Assembly: GCA_009746045.1 (NCBI GenBank)
Contig: RPFO01000842.1
Location: 28,501-92,500, forward strand
Source: Mesostigma viride
Taxonomy: Eukaryota > Streptophyta > Mesostigmatophyceae > Mesostigmatales > Mesostigmataceae
Direction of reading: 5' to 3'
DNA: 64,000 nucleotides
The position numbers and the translations under genes are program-made. Positions 23,653 through 34,825 of the stretch are shown here, one piece after another. How positions within the stretch are numbered: the first letter of the stretch is position 1; every line of letters starts with the position of its first letter. The notes beneath the pieces were generated by a model. The model saw nothing but the letters and a program-made list of their open reading frames with translations, made no database searches and had not been told where the DNA came from.

Positions 23653-25460
23653 AACACGTGCTCCCGTTGGGGAGTCACGGAGCACTGAAGTGCTTTTAAT
23701 CCCTGTGTGTGCACTACAGGAGAAAGGGCAGAGACCCCCAGTCTCCTTCATGCCAAAGGCATGCCACAGCTGCAATCGGGCGCGCTAGCTAAAAGGACAG
23801 GCTAACGATCCGGCAAACTGTGGGTGCAATAAGACCCATGTAAGCGTGGCATAACAAGTATAGCGTGGGCAAGTAATCTGACCATAGCCCGGGCGTAGCA
23901 TGGCTGTACTAGGACTAGGCTAAGGCTATGGCTGGTTGTGTACCGTGCGTTGGCGGCACGTGACTAGGTATGTTGGCATAGCTAGGCAAACATTCTAGGC
24001 ATGGCCGCCTTAGCGGCAGTGACTCCAATGGTTACAATTGCTAGGGCTATTGCTATTCTAGCCCGCTGGGGGCGTCCACATCTTGTGGTTGATCATCGAT
24101 CAGGTCCCCGCCCCTCCAGTACACCTTGGGCTTCTGGGGCCTGCTGCTTATGGCGGAGGTATTCCGGCCACAGGTCGCGTCGCTACTGTTGCTGAGCGGG
24201 GGTCAGGTCGTCATCCAGCGTCCAGGTGAGGTCGTGCAACCTCTTGCGACGAGAGAGGAACCGCTGCTTATCCTCAGGGGAGGGGAAGGTGAGCAGGACT
24301 GGTGGGGGAGTCGCCTTGTTCCGTGAGTGGGGAAGGCGGTGGCACCCACGCAGTTCTACCTCCACTACCAGGCCCATGAGGGTAAGAAGCTGCATGCAGT
24401 CCTTGAACTCGTCAGCAAGAGAGGTTGACGTCTCACCTGGCTTCTGGGGGAAGCGACGTAGCACCACTCGGCACTCGCGGCGAGCGCGGTCGGTGACCTC
24501 CCGTTGCTGGGCCTGGCGGTGGTCCTCCAGCTCCTGGATCGAGCTTCGTGGCGATGGCGTCGGTGGTGGAGGCGGTCGCTGACCGCTGCCAGCAGGTCCG
24601 CGTAGGAGAGCGGCGGGAGGTCACCAGCATCCTGCCGGGGTGGCTGGGATGCAATGGTGGCCGTCTGCTCCGCTATCTTGGGGACCTGTGTGGCCAGGGC
24701 CTCGGTGTGGGCGGTGATGGCCTCAAGCTTCTTCATGAGCACGCCGCACTTGCCCTCCACCTGCATGTTAAGGCGAGAGACAAGTGCAGCATGCGTTTCC
24801 GAAGCTTGCGCCGCGGTGTGCAGCGTCGTGAACTGGGGCTGGATCGAGCTTGTGGACGACCTTGGTTTCCACATTGGAGACCCGGGCCTCCACCGTGTTG
24901 AGCGTCGTGTTCAGCGATGTCAGCTTCTCGGCCAGCGGCCAGGTCACGTGCTCCTCCAGCACTGCGTGGATGTCATCCTTGCAGAGGGAGGGAGCCGAAG
25001 GGGCTGCCGGCTGTGCGGGGGCGGGGGCGTTGAGCGCTCTGCTGATGTCGGCGAGGCTGCGCTGGTAGTAGCTGGTCAAGAGAAACAGGCGTTGGCGTGG
25101 TTCTTCATAAGTGTAGAGCCAGGACGTGTTGCGGTAGTCAATAGCCGCCCCCCCCTTCTGGGGCACGAAGAGCTTCCGTTCCTGTGTGAGGAACTGGAGG
25201 ACCTCGGCGACTTCCTGCGGCGACAGTTTCTGCCACTCAAGGAGGGAGAACCTACTGTCGCCTGGCAAGAATTGGCTCCATTTGTGGCGGTCGTGGCATG
25301 GTTTCTTGGGCTCAGGCGAGGCGCTTGGCGATGCCCGGGTCTGCTGGCGATGGGTTGGCGAGCCCAGGCGGCTGGGCAAGAACGATGGCGAGAGGGTTGG
25401 GCTGGGAGCCGGTAAGCTCCTTTTCCAAACCCCGTTTTGCTTTTTGGGTCGTCATTGCTG
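23640..25460 (-). pseudogene. LINE ORF1-like protein (family Y, copy Y1) with 3' UTR
   Basis: On the minus strand broken frames from about 25455 to 24050 encode an ORF1-type protein: N-terminal part with FSLLEWQKLSPQEVAEVLQF, a central heptad-rich segment (LNTTLNTVEARVSNVETKVV), and the C-terminal block LTWTLDDDLTPAQQQ shared with family X. At least three frame changes are needed. The 3' UTR (about 24040-23655, with GGGGAGTCAC and TTTAATCCCTG) ends at a TTAA-rich tail. The same UTR recurs at 34985-35455, 39590-40175 and 63062-63180. Confidence 0.65.
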
Positions 25461-25689
25461 CTTGTCACGTGATATAACTTTGGCAATACTGCGTTTCAGC
25501 CATAACCGATTATATGGCGTGTACGTCTGAATAAAGCGTGCATCGAATGTGAGTGGTCTGAACGAATTTGGGGCTCAGACGCAAAAGATCTGAGCTCCGC
25601 CGTCAGCCATACCGCCGTCAGCCATTTTCATGTCAATTCCTCAACGGAGGCATGTTATTATTCAATTCAATTTAATGGTCATGGGTGGT

Positions 25690-26008
25690 TGCTGGGTCAG
25701 CGGGTGGAATGGGTGCTTGGTCACTAGCTGGTGGGTAGATAGATGTGTGCTTGGTCAGTGCCGGGTGGAACGTGTGCGTGGTCAGTGGGTGGAACGTGTG
25801 CTTGGTCAGTGGGTGGAACGTGTGCTTGGTCAGTATGGGGAACCCGTGCTGGGTCAGTGGGTGGAACGTGTGCTTTGTCAGTGGGTGGAACGTGTGCTTG
25901 GTCAGTGGGTGGAACGTGCGCTTGGTCAGTGGGTGGAACGTGTGCTTGGTCAGTGGGTGGAACATGTGCTTGGTCAGTGGGTGGAATGTGTGCTTGGTCA
26001 GTGGGCCA
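25690..26008. repeat. 24-bp minisatellite, about 13 copies
   Basis: The unit GTGGGTGGAACGTGTGCTTG GTCA is tandemly repeated with minor variants. Its length is a multiple of three, so all frames translate into an 8-residue repeat such as VERVLGQW. This is not evidence for a gene. Confidence 0.9.
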
Positions 26009-26440
26009 TGCAACCCCTACCTTCTATGGCATCACATCTTGGAAAGAGACGGGCTTTCCCACACCCATCGATCCCCTCACTATAGAAAAGAAGCACTCCC
26101 TCGAAGGGAACCTGGCCAGTGAGGGCCATGCTGATGACAACGCCCAGAAATTGACCCAGCTCACGCATGGTCACCGGGTGCCACTCACGCGCGCCGGGCT
26201 TGCCAGCCCCCTTGAGCTCAGCATTATTAGTCGTTGGCCTCCTTGACAACCTTGGCCATGACATCACGTTGGGACCAGAAAATTAAGGGAGAATGAGCCC
26301 CATGCAGTGGCGAGAACTTAAGCTCGTCAGAGGAAAGGTTTTGATAGCATGCAGTACCTGTCAGGCGCGCGGCAGCACCGGAGTCTCGGGAAAAGGAAGC
26401 GCATCTGGCTTGCCGAAACCGTATTTCCACAATGTCGGCT
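25998..26440 (-). pseudogene. Possible piggyBac-type transposase remnant
   Basis: Minus-strand frames 26430-26227 and 26267-25998, joined by a frameshift, encode FWSQRDVMAKVVKEAND followed by REWHPVTMRELGQFLGVVIS and MALTG. The pattern 'tN.y ... W.PVT..EL..FLG..I.MgL' resembles the start of the piggyBac (DDE_Tnp_1_7) transposase domain. No catalytic Asp block is visible; the 24-bp array begins where it should continue. The link is a family-level resemblance only. Confidence 0.4.
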
Positions 26441-27160
26441 GGCTCCTCGTCATGGCAGGCCTGCGTGTCGTCAGGTAAATCCTAATCGTCGAGCTCAGCA
26501 TCACGGCTCGGCAACGGACCCTCCGCGCCTTGCACGTTAACACAGTCGACATCGGATCGAAGCGTCCGAGTCTGACAACGCTCTCGCGGGCCGTCGCCTG
26601 GGTCTCACGGCGCCTTTTCGGGGCGTGGCTGATGGCTGGGTTCTACTTCGAGTTGCCGTCAGCACGCTGCACCGGCTTGCGTCGCTTGATCGGCATGGGC
26701 AGCTCGATATGTATCCTCAGATTTGTCGTCGTCGTCCTCGCCGGCGTAAGAATCACTACCCTGGCCCTGCGCTCGCTATCATCGTCACTGCAATCTGCTG
26801 TAAGGACCTTAATTCCTGGCTGCGCATTCTTTTACCAAAGCTTCACAATCATCTGAGCTGCAAGAATATATGAATTAAAATCTGCTAACGGGTGAATGGG
26901 TACGTCAGCTTGGCGTCCGGAAAATAGCACCGTGCACCATCTCCGGACGGCTTCACCGTCACTACCTTGCCCGGCAAACGTACCTGGCTGTGTTTTTCCC
27001 CATACTGCTCTATCGCCCAGTCTGACACGAAAATTTCCACAGGCATGGCACTGCGATGAAAATGCCCTTCTTTAGCTTCTAAGGGCGTATATCTGCATGC
27101 ATTTCGCACGCCATGTCTACGTCCGCGCATGCCCCCCTAAGTTTTTCATTTTTGTACGTT
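26441..27160. other. Gene-free stretch upstream of the transposase remnant
   Basis: Short frames on both strands have no recognisable domain. An acidic/serine-rich stretch on the minus strand (about 26850-26740) could be the N-terminus of the putative transposase, since such regions precede the domain in that family, but this is not shown by the sequence. Confidence 0.3.
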
Positions 27161-27164
27161 TTTT

Positions 27165-27820
27165 CATTTTAACCAGGGCCTGGTTAAAATACGGTGCTGA
27201 GCTATGATTGGGCTACGAGCGGTTACAAAAGAAACCTGAACATTGTAACGGTTCGTAGCCCAATCATGGCTCAGCACCGTATTTTAACCATGCAGGGAAA
27301 GGCCGAGGCCACAGCCTGCTCGTTGCCCGAGCCATTTTCCCTGGTTAAAAGAAGGTGCTGAGCTATGATTGGGCTACGAACGGTTACAAAAGAGGTGCTG
27401 AGCTATGATTGGGCTACGAACGGTTACAATGTTCAGGTATTCCGCTCCCAGCTGTGGCAACAGAAAATGGCTGGGCTGCGACCTGGCTACGACCTGGCTG
27501 TAGCCACGGCCTAGCGTTGGCTAGGGAAAATAGCTTGGGCTAGCTACGAGCAGGCTGCGGCCTCGGCCTTTCCCTGGTTAAAATACGGTGCTGAGCAATG
27601 ATTGGGCTATGAACGGTTACAATGTTCAGGTCCCTTTTGTAACCGTTCGTATAGCCCAATCATAGCTCAGCACTGTATTTTAACCAGGGAAAGGCCGATC
27701 GAGGCCGCAGCCTGCTCGTAGCCCATGCAAGCTATTTTCCCTAGCCAACGCTAGGCCGTGGCTACAGCCAGGTCGTAGCCAGGTCGCAGCCCAGCCATTT
27801 TCTGTTGCCACAGCTGGTAT
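27165..27820. repeat. Large palindrome cluster
   Basis: The block TGAGCTATGATTGGGCTACG AACGGTTAC occurs at least six times in both orientations. The largest structure is an imperfect palindrome of about 370 bp (27448-27817) centred near 27633, with arms beginning CCAGCTGTGGC and ending GCCACAGCTGG. A smaller one spans about 27168-27290. The arms differ mainly by added tetranucleotides (AGCT at 27542-27545; TCGA at 27699-27702; TGCA at 27726-27729; also TGCA at 27291-27294). No coding capacity; it may be a foldback transposon. Confidence 0.8.
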
Positions 27821-27989
27821 GATGTCGCGGCCTGGCTGCTACCGGCCGGAAGGAACCAAACTTAGCTGATACCTCCATGGATTAGTCTAGTAGTTGAACC
27901 AAATGCCAGTTTGCACGGTTTAATTTCCAGCTGTGGGTTGCATCACTTGTTTGGCATAATTGATCAATTTTTGTAAAACTGCATGACTA

Positions 27990-28165
27990 TACGTTATTGC
28001 ACGTAAGCCATGCAGCCATAATTTCAATGCACAAGGCTACACATTTCCATCACCATTCATATTCATCATCCTGAACGACTCAATTAACACGCGGACAAGA
28101 TAACGGCAGGCTCGAGCTACATACATACCATGGTCCGGATTCTCCCGATTTCTGCATGGCCTGCG
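27990..28165. repeat. Dispersed repeat R, copy 2 (inverted)
   Basis: Inverted relative to 21816-22000. It lies just upstream of LINE copy B. TGCA is inserted at 28153-28156, turning TTTCTGGCC into TTTCTGCATGGCC, and CATACATA is inserted at about 28121-28128. Confidence 0.6.
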
Positions 28166-28267
28166 TTAATTGGTTGTCTCCTTGATGTTATTGCAGTGTC
28201 AGTGGGAAGAAATTCAGCAATTTGTTGCCTACCACAATTTCTTTGGTGTTTATGCATATGTAGTTAC

Positions 28268-30861
28268 TATAAGCCTTAGGCTTCTCCCCAAGCAACCCCG
28301 CGCCCGACCAGCCCCGCTAGCTCTACCTGCGCGACGCCTGGGTGGTTGCCGCCCGGCTGGCGCTATAGCGCAGGCCCGCCGCCGCGGGGAGGACCTGTAC
28401 CTGTACCAGCAGGAACGGCTTACTCAAGCATATATACTGCCGCACATGCGGAGGAGGTGGAGACACTTGCCGCCGAAATCAATCGCCACACGGCTGCCAA
28501 CCAGCACAAGGCGGCCTGGCGCGATCTCTCGACCGTCTCACCGGACGGCGGGAAACGCAACGGGCTGACATCCCAGGCACCCCTGGCAGTGAACGCCTTG
28601 AGATTTGGTTCAGCTCCCAGGCCAAACTATCGGGGGGCCCTGGCCCTCCCCCCCCGCTTGACCCCGCTGCAGCTGCATGCACGCCCTGCGGCCAGCCGAG
28701 GCGGCCCCATTGAGCCCCCGCAGGCGCCCACCAGTGAGACGGACTATAATTATACCTGGTCCCACCGCTCTCCGGCCCCCTGGTGGACGGCCCCCACGAC
28801 GAGTGGACTCCCCAGGAATGGCCGGCTGCTGCCATCTCCACCCTCCGCAATGATGCTGCCATGGGAGTGGACAATATTTCACCGGAGGTCACTGGTTAAG
28901 ATGCCTGAGCTTGAGCCTTTCCTCCGGGGTGTTTGCAACCGGATTCTACTATACGAGATGGCCTCCCCCCGCCGACGTATTGGAAGATTCACCGCTGTCC
29001 GGGTCATGCTGTACAAGGGCAAGGGGTCCGCCGCGGATTATTACCGGCAACTACCGCGGCGTATGCCTCCAAAGCTGCGTGCTGAAAGTCTTCATGCGTC
29101 TCCTAGCTGCTGAACCGCAATGATGCGTGCCAGCCTCGATCCCCACCTAGGTGAGTCCCAGATGCGGGCTTCCGTGTTAATATTGGTCGCAATTGTGTTA
29201 TGGTCACCATTACCGCGCGCCGCCTGATCGAGGAAGTGGGCCGCCTGGCCCCCGGCCTCTTGCCATTGCTATTGATCTTCGTGGATTACACCAAGGCATT
29301 CGATACGGTTATATGCCAGGGACGCCCTGTGGGTGGTCCTTCACCTGTTCCGTGTCCCATCGTACATCGTTCGTTGAGATCATCCGCCATGCATGCAGTT
29401 CTATGATGAAGGGTCCCAAGCCCAGGTCCGTACCGCCGACGGCGTCACTCCGGCGTTCCCCCTGCACACCGGGGTGTGGCATGCAGGGCTGTGTGCTCTC
29501 CCCATATCTATTCATCAATTTGTGGTGGACTATATTATGCGGCGTGCACAAGCCCGCTTCGCCCGGGTGGAGGCCGGGCGCCCGCCGGGGATCAAGGTCA
29601 CGGAGTACGCCAGCTACGGCGGGGTTGACCCACCCTACCGCCTGAGCGATCTGATCTACGCTGATGACACGACACTCGTGAAAAACCCGAGTCAGCCCAA
29701 CTCTGGCTAGACAGCTTATATCACTGGAAGCGCGGGCAGTGGGGCTTATGGTCAGCAAGAAAATGGAGGTCATGGCCATCGGCTTCCCTGCTGGGATAGC
29801 CCCACCCACCCGGCTCCTCTTGCTGGACGGCAGCCCCGTCCCCCGACTTGCTTCAAGCTCCTTGCATGGCAGCTGGCTTCGATCCTCCGCCACGGCCGAC
29901 GACATCAGTTCACCCGCATTGGCCAGGCCTGGGCGGCCCTCCGCCGCCTCGACAGGTCCTGGACCTAGCTGCCGTTACCTGAGTGAGCGACGCAAGCGCA
30001 TTTTGTTCAAGGCCCTTGTCCTCAGCATCCTCCTTTATGGCTGCGAGGCGTGGACCCTGGACCAGGCGCTTGAGCCAGCAGCTTGACGGCGCCGTCACTC
30101 GAATGCTCCGTCATATCCTCGGCGTCCGCTACCAAGAACGCCGCACCCGGGCCGAGCTCTACTACTGTACTGCGAGCTCCCTCTTGTCACCCATACCATC
30201 CGACACCGCCGCCTCCTCTTTGCCGGCCATCTTGCCCGCATGCACAGACCAGGTGAATACCGATGTGGGCCCTGCCGGGGGGCTTAAGACGGGCCAACCA
30301 GGTAGACACCTCCTCCTATGGCAGGGTCCCCTTGTCCCATCGCAACCCACTGGCAAACTTGCGCGCGCCGGACACCGGCGCGGCGCGGCGCGGCGCGGCG
30401 CGACCCGGACCTATGTGACACTGTCAACTTCTTGAAGATGCAGGGCTTCTGGGACTATCTGTACTCCGCGCCCGCATGATTGACAAGGAGAAATGGGCTG
30501 CCATATCTGCGATAAGCACCTTCCTGAGGGGTATGCTCCTGTTTTCTCCCCACGGGCCCGGCCCGCGGCCCGTTAATTGCTAGCCAGGGTAGAAGTCCGC
30601 AGGTGGAGGTTATTGGCCCTGAGGATAGCCGCTACACTACTGTACCGCCTCGTCTGCCATTACTGAGTATAGAGGACAGCTCGGATGAGGATTACATCCC
30701 CATCTAGTGGTTGGTTGGGGAATGATGCAGACGATTTTTGTTTATTAAACTTTTGTGTAATTATTTTTTTCCTTCTAATGAGATTAGCATAGTACTCCGT
30801 GGCATGCCTTTAATTGCGCATGACACGCAAGTACTTACTTATTATACTTATATAAGCCTTA
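28268..30861 (+). pseudogene. Non-LTR retrotransposon copy B (RT pseudogene) with 11-bp target duplication
   Basis: The body 28279-30850 is flanked by TATAAGCCTTA at 28268-28278 and 30851-30861 and ends in a decayed ACTT tail. It is 5'-truncated after the endonuclease domain and aligns with copy A over the linker, RT (LIFVDYTKAFDTV, then LIYADDTTLV) and C-terminal block (ILLYGCEAWTLDQA). Unlike A it is riddled with frameshifts caused mostly by short insertions, many of them self-complementary. It lacks the 1.69-kb TTAA element, so it preserves that empty site. Confidence 0.85.
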
Positions 30862-32040
30862 ATGATAAACCTAACTAGAATAAAATATGCACTTCCAATG
30901 TCCACATTGCGTGACTGTGCATATTGCATGTTTTATGGGGCTTTGGCCGGTCTCTATAGTCAAGGGGTGTTTTCCCAACCCCCACTAGTAGGTACCAAAC
31001 TCCGCCACAATTCATGACAACCCATAATAAAATAACCCAAGACATGTATTAACTAAAACCTGACATATACAGTGTAGGATGCAAAATAGGCATACTTTAA
31101 GTTTGCTCAAGTTTTTGGCATACATGCATGGCCAACTGAGCAAACTCTTGCATGGCCACCAACTCCAGTATTTGTGCTATGTACTTGGATGTCGTTTCCA
31201 CTCAATGCCATGAAAAACAGCAAGAACCGTGACATCTCGGTTGAGAATACGACCAAATCGCACTTCAGTAAGCCATGTCATCGCTATTTTTAGCACCAAA
31301 AAGCTTGAGAATTATGTCAACATGATTTCCCCCCCCTACTTGTGCTAATTGGATGTCGTTCCCACTCATTGCCATCAAAAGCAGCAAGAAATCCAACATC
31401 CCGGTTGAGAATACGACCAAAATCGCACTTTAAGCCATTTTATCGCTAGCTTTAGCACAAAAACGGTTGAGAAGTTGCCAAAGTATGTCAACATGATTTT
31501 TTCCCCACTTTTGTCCTACTTGGGTGTCTCTTCGACTCAATGCCATCAAAAGTAGCAAGCTAGAAACCCATCATCTCAGTTTTGCACAAATATAGGGTCG
31601 TGGATTTGTGCAAAACCCGGTGGATCCCCGCTGCATGGGTTCGAAACCTCGTGGGGACAGTGCCTGAGCAGGGATTATTTGGGAGGATCCGCCGCGAGGC
31701 ACCGGTCGGACCTAACTAATCGCCTCGCGAGGTAGATGTCGAACCTTTCCGGGATTAATATCGAATCAGCAATTCGATATCAAATCAGTAATTCGATGCG
31801 GAAGTAAAACCCTAGTTATAGGGAGCTGCTTCGCCCCAACGCACAAGGTTTTAAGTTGTACAAGCTCTTGCTTATACTTTTTATATGCGCAAAAAAGTTT
31901 TAAGTTAAGTTTGCTAAGATAAACGCATATTCTTACATCCTGCGCAGGATGTAAGAATATGCGTTTACCTTAGCAAAAACGTAGCACTAGCTTAAGTATA
32001 CAACTGACACCTTGTGGAAGAACTGCAACGCCTTCAGCCT
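30862..32040. repeat. AT-richer region with ~165-bp tandem duplication
   Basis: A ~165-bp unit containing GGTTGAGAATACGACCAAA is repeated at about 31187-31356 and 31357-31520, with a partial third copy after it. No gene is supportable. A sequence GGTTCGAAACC at 31638-31648 resembles a pol III B box, but no tRNA fold surrounds it. Confidence 0.55.
31909..31978. repeat. Perfect 46-bp palindrome (70 bp with one mismatch)
   Basis: The sequence from 31921 to 31966 is exactly self-complementary around TGC|GCA with no loop, and the symmetry extends to about 31909-31978 with one mismatch. It contains AAACGCATATTCTTACATCC and its complement. Confidence 0.9.
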
Positions 32041-33383
32041 GGTGCTCAAGTCCCCTCTGCATGCACCTTGTGCTGGTGAACTTCATCAAAGCCTTCGATT
32101 CGGTTTTCTGGCCTGCACTGTGGGACATCCTGGCTCTGTTCCTGATGATCCCCCGCCTCGATCCTTGTTGCTGTCATCCGCAAGGCCTGTATGAAGGGTC
32201 CACCACTTCGGTGCGCATGTCTTCCTACGGGACCACGCCACCATGCCCTTTACACAAGCTAGGGGGTGTGGCAGCCTGGCTGCGTGCTGTCGCCCTACCT
32301 GCATGTTCATTATTGTGGTCGAATACGTAATGATTCAGGCGCGCAAGCGGTTTGCCCGCATAATTGTGGGTAGGGAACCAGGGGTGCAGGTCGCCAACCC
32401 TTTCTGCATGGCATGGCGGGGCGGACACGGAGATCCGGTTAGCAGACATTATCTATGCAGACGACACCACCCTCTTCGAGGGCACTGAGCATGAGCAGAC
32501 GTACGTGGCTAGTTGGCTGCCTGGCAATCCGGAGGCCCGTGCGGTGGGGCTAAAATGAGGTCAGCAAGAAGACAGAGGCTCTGGCGATTGGGCTCACTCT
32601 GAGCCACCGCCCGACCTCTTTCTCCTTGACGGCTCTCGAGTCCTGTATAGGGACCGCGTCAAGTTGCTGCATGGGCCGACTCCTCCCCAGCTGCGAGGCC
32701 GATGTGGACGTACCACCGTATCTCCCTCGCCTGCCCACGCTTTACGCCCATACCGGGCCCTGTGGCGCAAGCCCTTGCATGGGCAAGATAGAGAAACAGG
32801 ACCTGTTTCAAGGTCCTAGTACGTCCTCCATGCAGCTGTTCTTACGTACGGGGCCGAGACGTGGACCCTCACTGCCGACCTGGCCAGAAAGCTAGACGGC
32901 GCGGTCACCAACATGCTAGCTGCGATCCATTTTCCGTGTAGGCTACTACGCTGCCCATGTTCGCAATGAGGACCTATACCTCGGCATGCCATATATCACC
33001 AGCACCAATAAGCAGCGGCGCCTGCGGTTAGTAGGGCACTCAGTTAGCTCGCACCAATCAGGTCAAGACACCTCACGTACGTGGCCCCCCCGTGGGGCTG
33101 CGCCCCGCTCAGCTAGCTGCAGCTGGCCGGCACCTCCTTACGTGGGCTGGGCCCCGCCATGCTCGACGCCGCAAGGCCCGCACCTTCAAAGAACAGCTAG
33201 TAGAGGATATGCGGGGGGGCTTGGCCTCTCCGTGATTTGGAACAAGATGATGGACAAGGCCAAGTGGGCCCAGGTCATAGAGGACAAAGACCCCCCCCCC
33301 CCCCGTGGGGAAGCGCCCGCGTTTGCAAACACGCGGGAAGCACGCCAGACAGGTCCCATTAAGGGTATAGAGAGCTTAGACTA
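32040..33383 (+). pseudogene. LINE reverse transcriptase pseudogene (copy C)
   Basis: Broken frames encode VNFIKAFDSVFWPALWDIL, then LADIIYADDTTLFEGTE, then SKKTEALAIG and FLLDGSRV, in the order seen in copies A and B but more diverged, followed by KLDGAVTNML-like and DKAKWAQVIEDKD near 33250-33290. Only the part from the RT palm onward is present. The element ends just before the (ATCC)n array. Confidence 0.7.
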
Positions 33384-33440
33384 GAGTTGGCTTGATGTTA
33401 TATAGATAGGTTATAGAACGGTAGCATTGCGTACGTGTCC

Positions 33441-34284
33441 CCATCCATCCATCCATCCATCCATCCATCCATCCATCCATCCATCCATCCATCCATCCAT
33501 CCATCCATCCATCCATCCATCCATCCATCCATCCATCCATCCATCCATCCATCCATCCATCCATCCATCCATCCATCCATCCATCCATCCATCCATCCAT
33601 CCATCCATCCATCCATCCATCCATCCATCCATCCATCCATCCATCCATCCATCCATCCATCCATCCATCCATCCATCCATCCATCCATCCATCCATCCAT
33701 CCATCCATCCATCCATCCATCCATCCATCCATCCATCCATCCATCCATCCATCCATCCATCCATCCATCCATCCATCCATCCATCCATCCATCCATCCAT
33801 CCATCCATCCATCCATCCATCCATCCATCCATCCATCCATCCATCCATCCATCCATCCATCCATCCATCCATCCATCCATCCATCCATCCATCCGGCCAT
33901 CCATCCATCCATCCATCCATCCATCCATCCATCCATCCATCCATCCATCCATCCATCCATCCATCCATCCATCCATCCATCCATCCATCCATCCATCCAT
34001 CCATCCATCCATCCATCCATCCATCCATCCATCCATCCATCCATCCATCCATCCATCCATCCATCCATCCATCCATCCATCCATCCATCCATCCATCCAT
34101 CCATCCATCCATCCATCCATCCATCCATCCATCCATCCATCCATCCATCCATCCATCCATCCATCCATCCATCCATCCATCCATCCATCCATCCATCCAT
34201 CCATCCATCCATCCATCCATCCATCCATCCATCCATCCATCCATCCATCCATCCATCCATCCATCCATCCATCCATCCATCCAT
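33441..34284. repeat. 844-bp (ATCC)n microsatellite, about 211 units
   Basis: Uninterrupted ATCC repeats except for one two-base change (GG for AT) at about 33895-33896. Apparent frames of several hundred codons (Ile-His-Pro-Ser or Trp-Met-Asp-Gly) are repeat translations. Confidence 0.98.
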
Positions 34285-34322
34285 ATGCGCACCAATCTGC
34301 GAGCGAAGCGAGCACCGTACTA

Positions 34323-34445
34323 TTCCAGCGGGCAGCGGGCAGCGGGCAGCGGGCAGCGGGCAGCGGGCAGCGGGCAGCGGGCAGCGGGCAGCGGGCAGCG
34401 GGCAGCGGGCAGCGGGCTGCGGGCTGCGGGCTGTGGGCAGCGGGG
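34323..34445. repeat. 7-bp (GGGCAGC)n array
   Basis: About 16 tandem GGGCAGC heptamers with CTGC variants at the right-hand end, 40 bp after the (ATCC)n array. Confidence 0.9.
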
Positions 34446-34825
34446 CGAAGTACTGCCAAAAAAAGGGACCCTGCATGCTTTGGGCTGGGCGGAGCCAGCG
34501 GGTTACTCTATAGTTAATTCATTAATTACAGTAGGCACAGGCGCCTGGGCCTACATAGCCGGGCACCTGGCTGGCCCGCACAGATTGATCAGGTAGACAC
34601 ATCATGCAGATAGACTAGTAGTTGGCACCAAGCCGGCCGCCCATGCAGCCTGGGCGTTATATGTCCTCACCTGGCGTGCCCCGGCCAGCCCGTGCGCGGC
34701 AGGGCCGCCAGCCGTGGACTTTTCGTGATAGACTCGGCATGGACATATGTGCTACTCTATATAAAAGTGCAAACCATTAAGGGTATGTTAAGTACACTCT
34801 GATATGTAAGTAATATTATATTTTT

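Noticed and set aside
25630..26246. Repeat protein of 150-167 residues
   Set aside because: The 24-bp minisatellite is a multiple of three and therefore open in all frames; flanking sequence adds no domain on the plus strand.
31638..31648. B-box-like GGTTCGAAACC suggesting a tRNA or SINE
   Set aside because: No A box at the right distance and no cloverleaf could be drawn around it.
33427..34596. Very long open frames across (ATCC)n, and likewise at 7.8-8.7, 9.9-10.2, 50.6-52.4 and 57.9-58.3 kb
   Set aside because: Tetranucleotide arrays without stop codons are open in several frames on both strands; the translations are pure four-residue or three-residue repeats.
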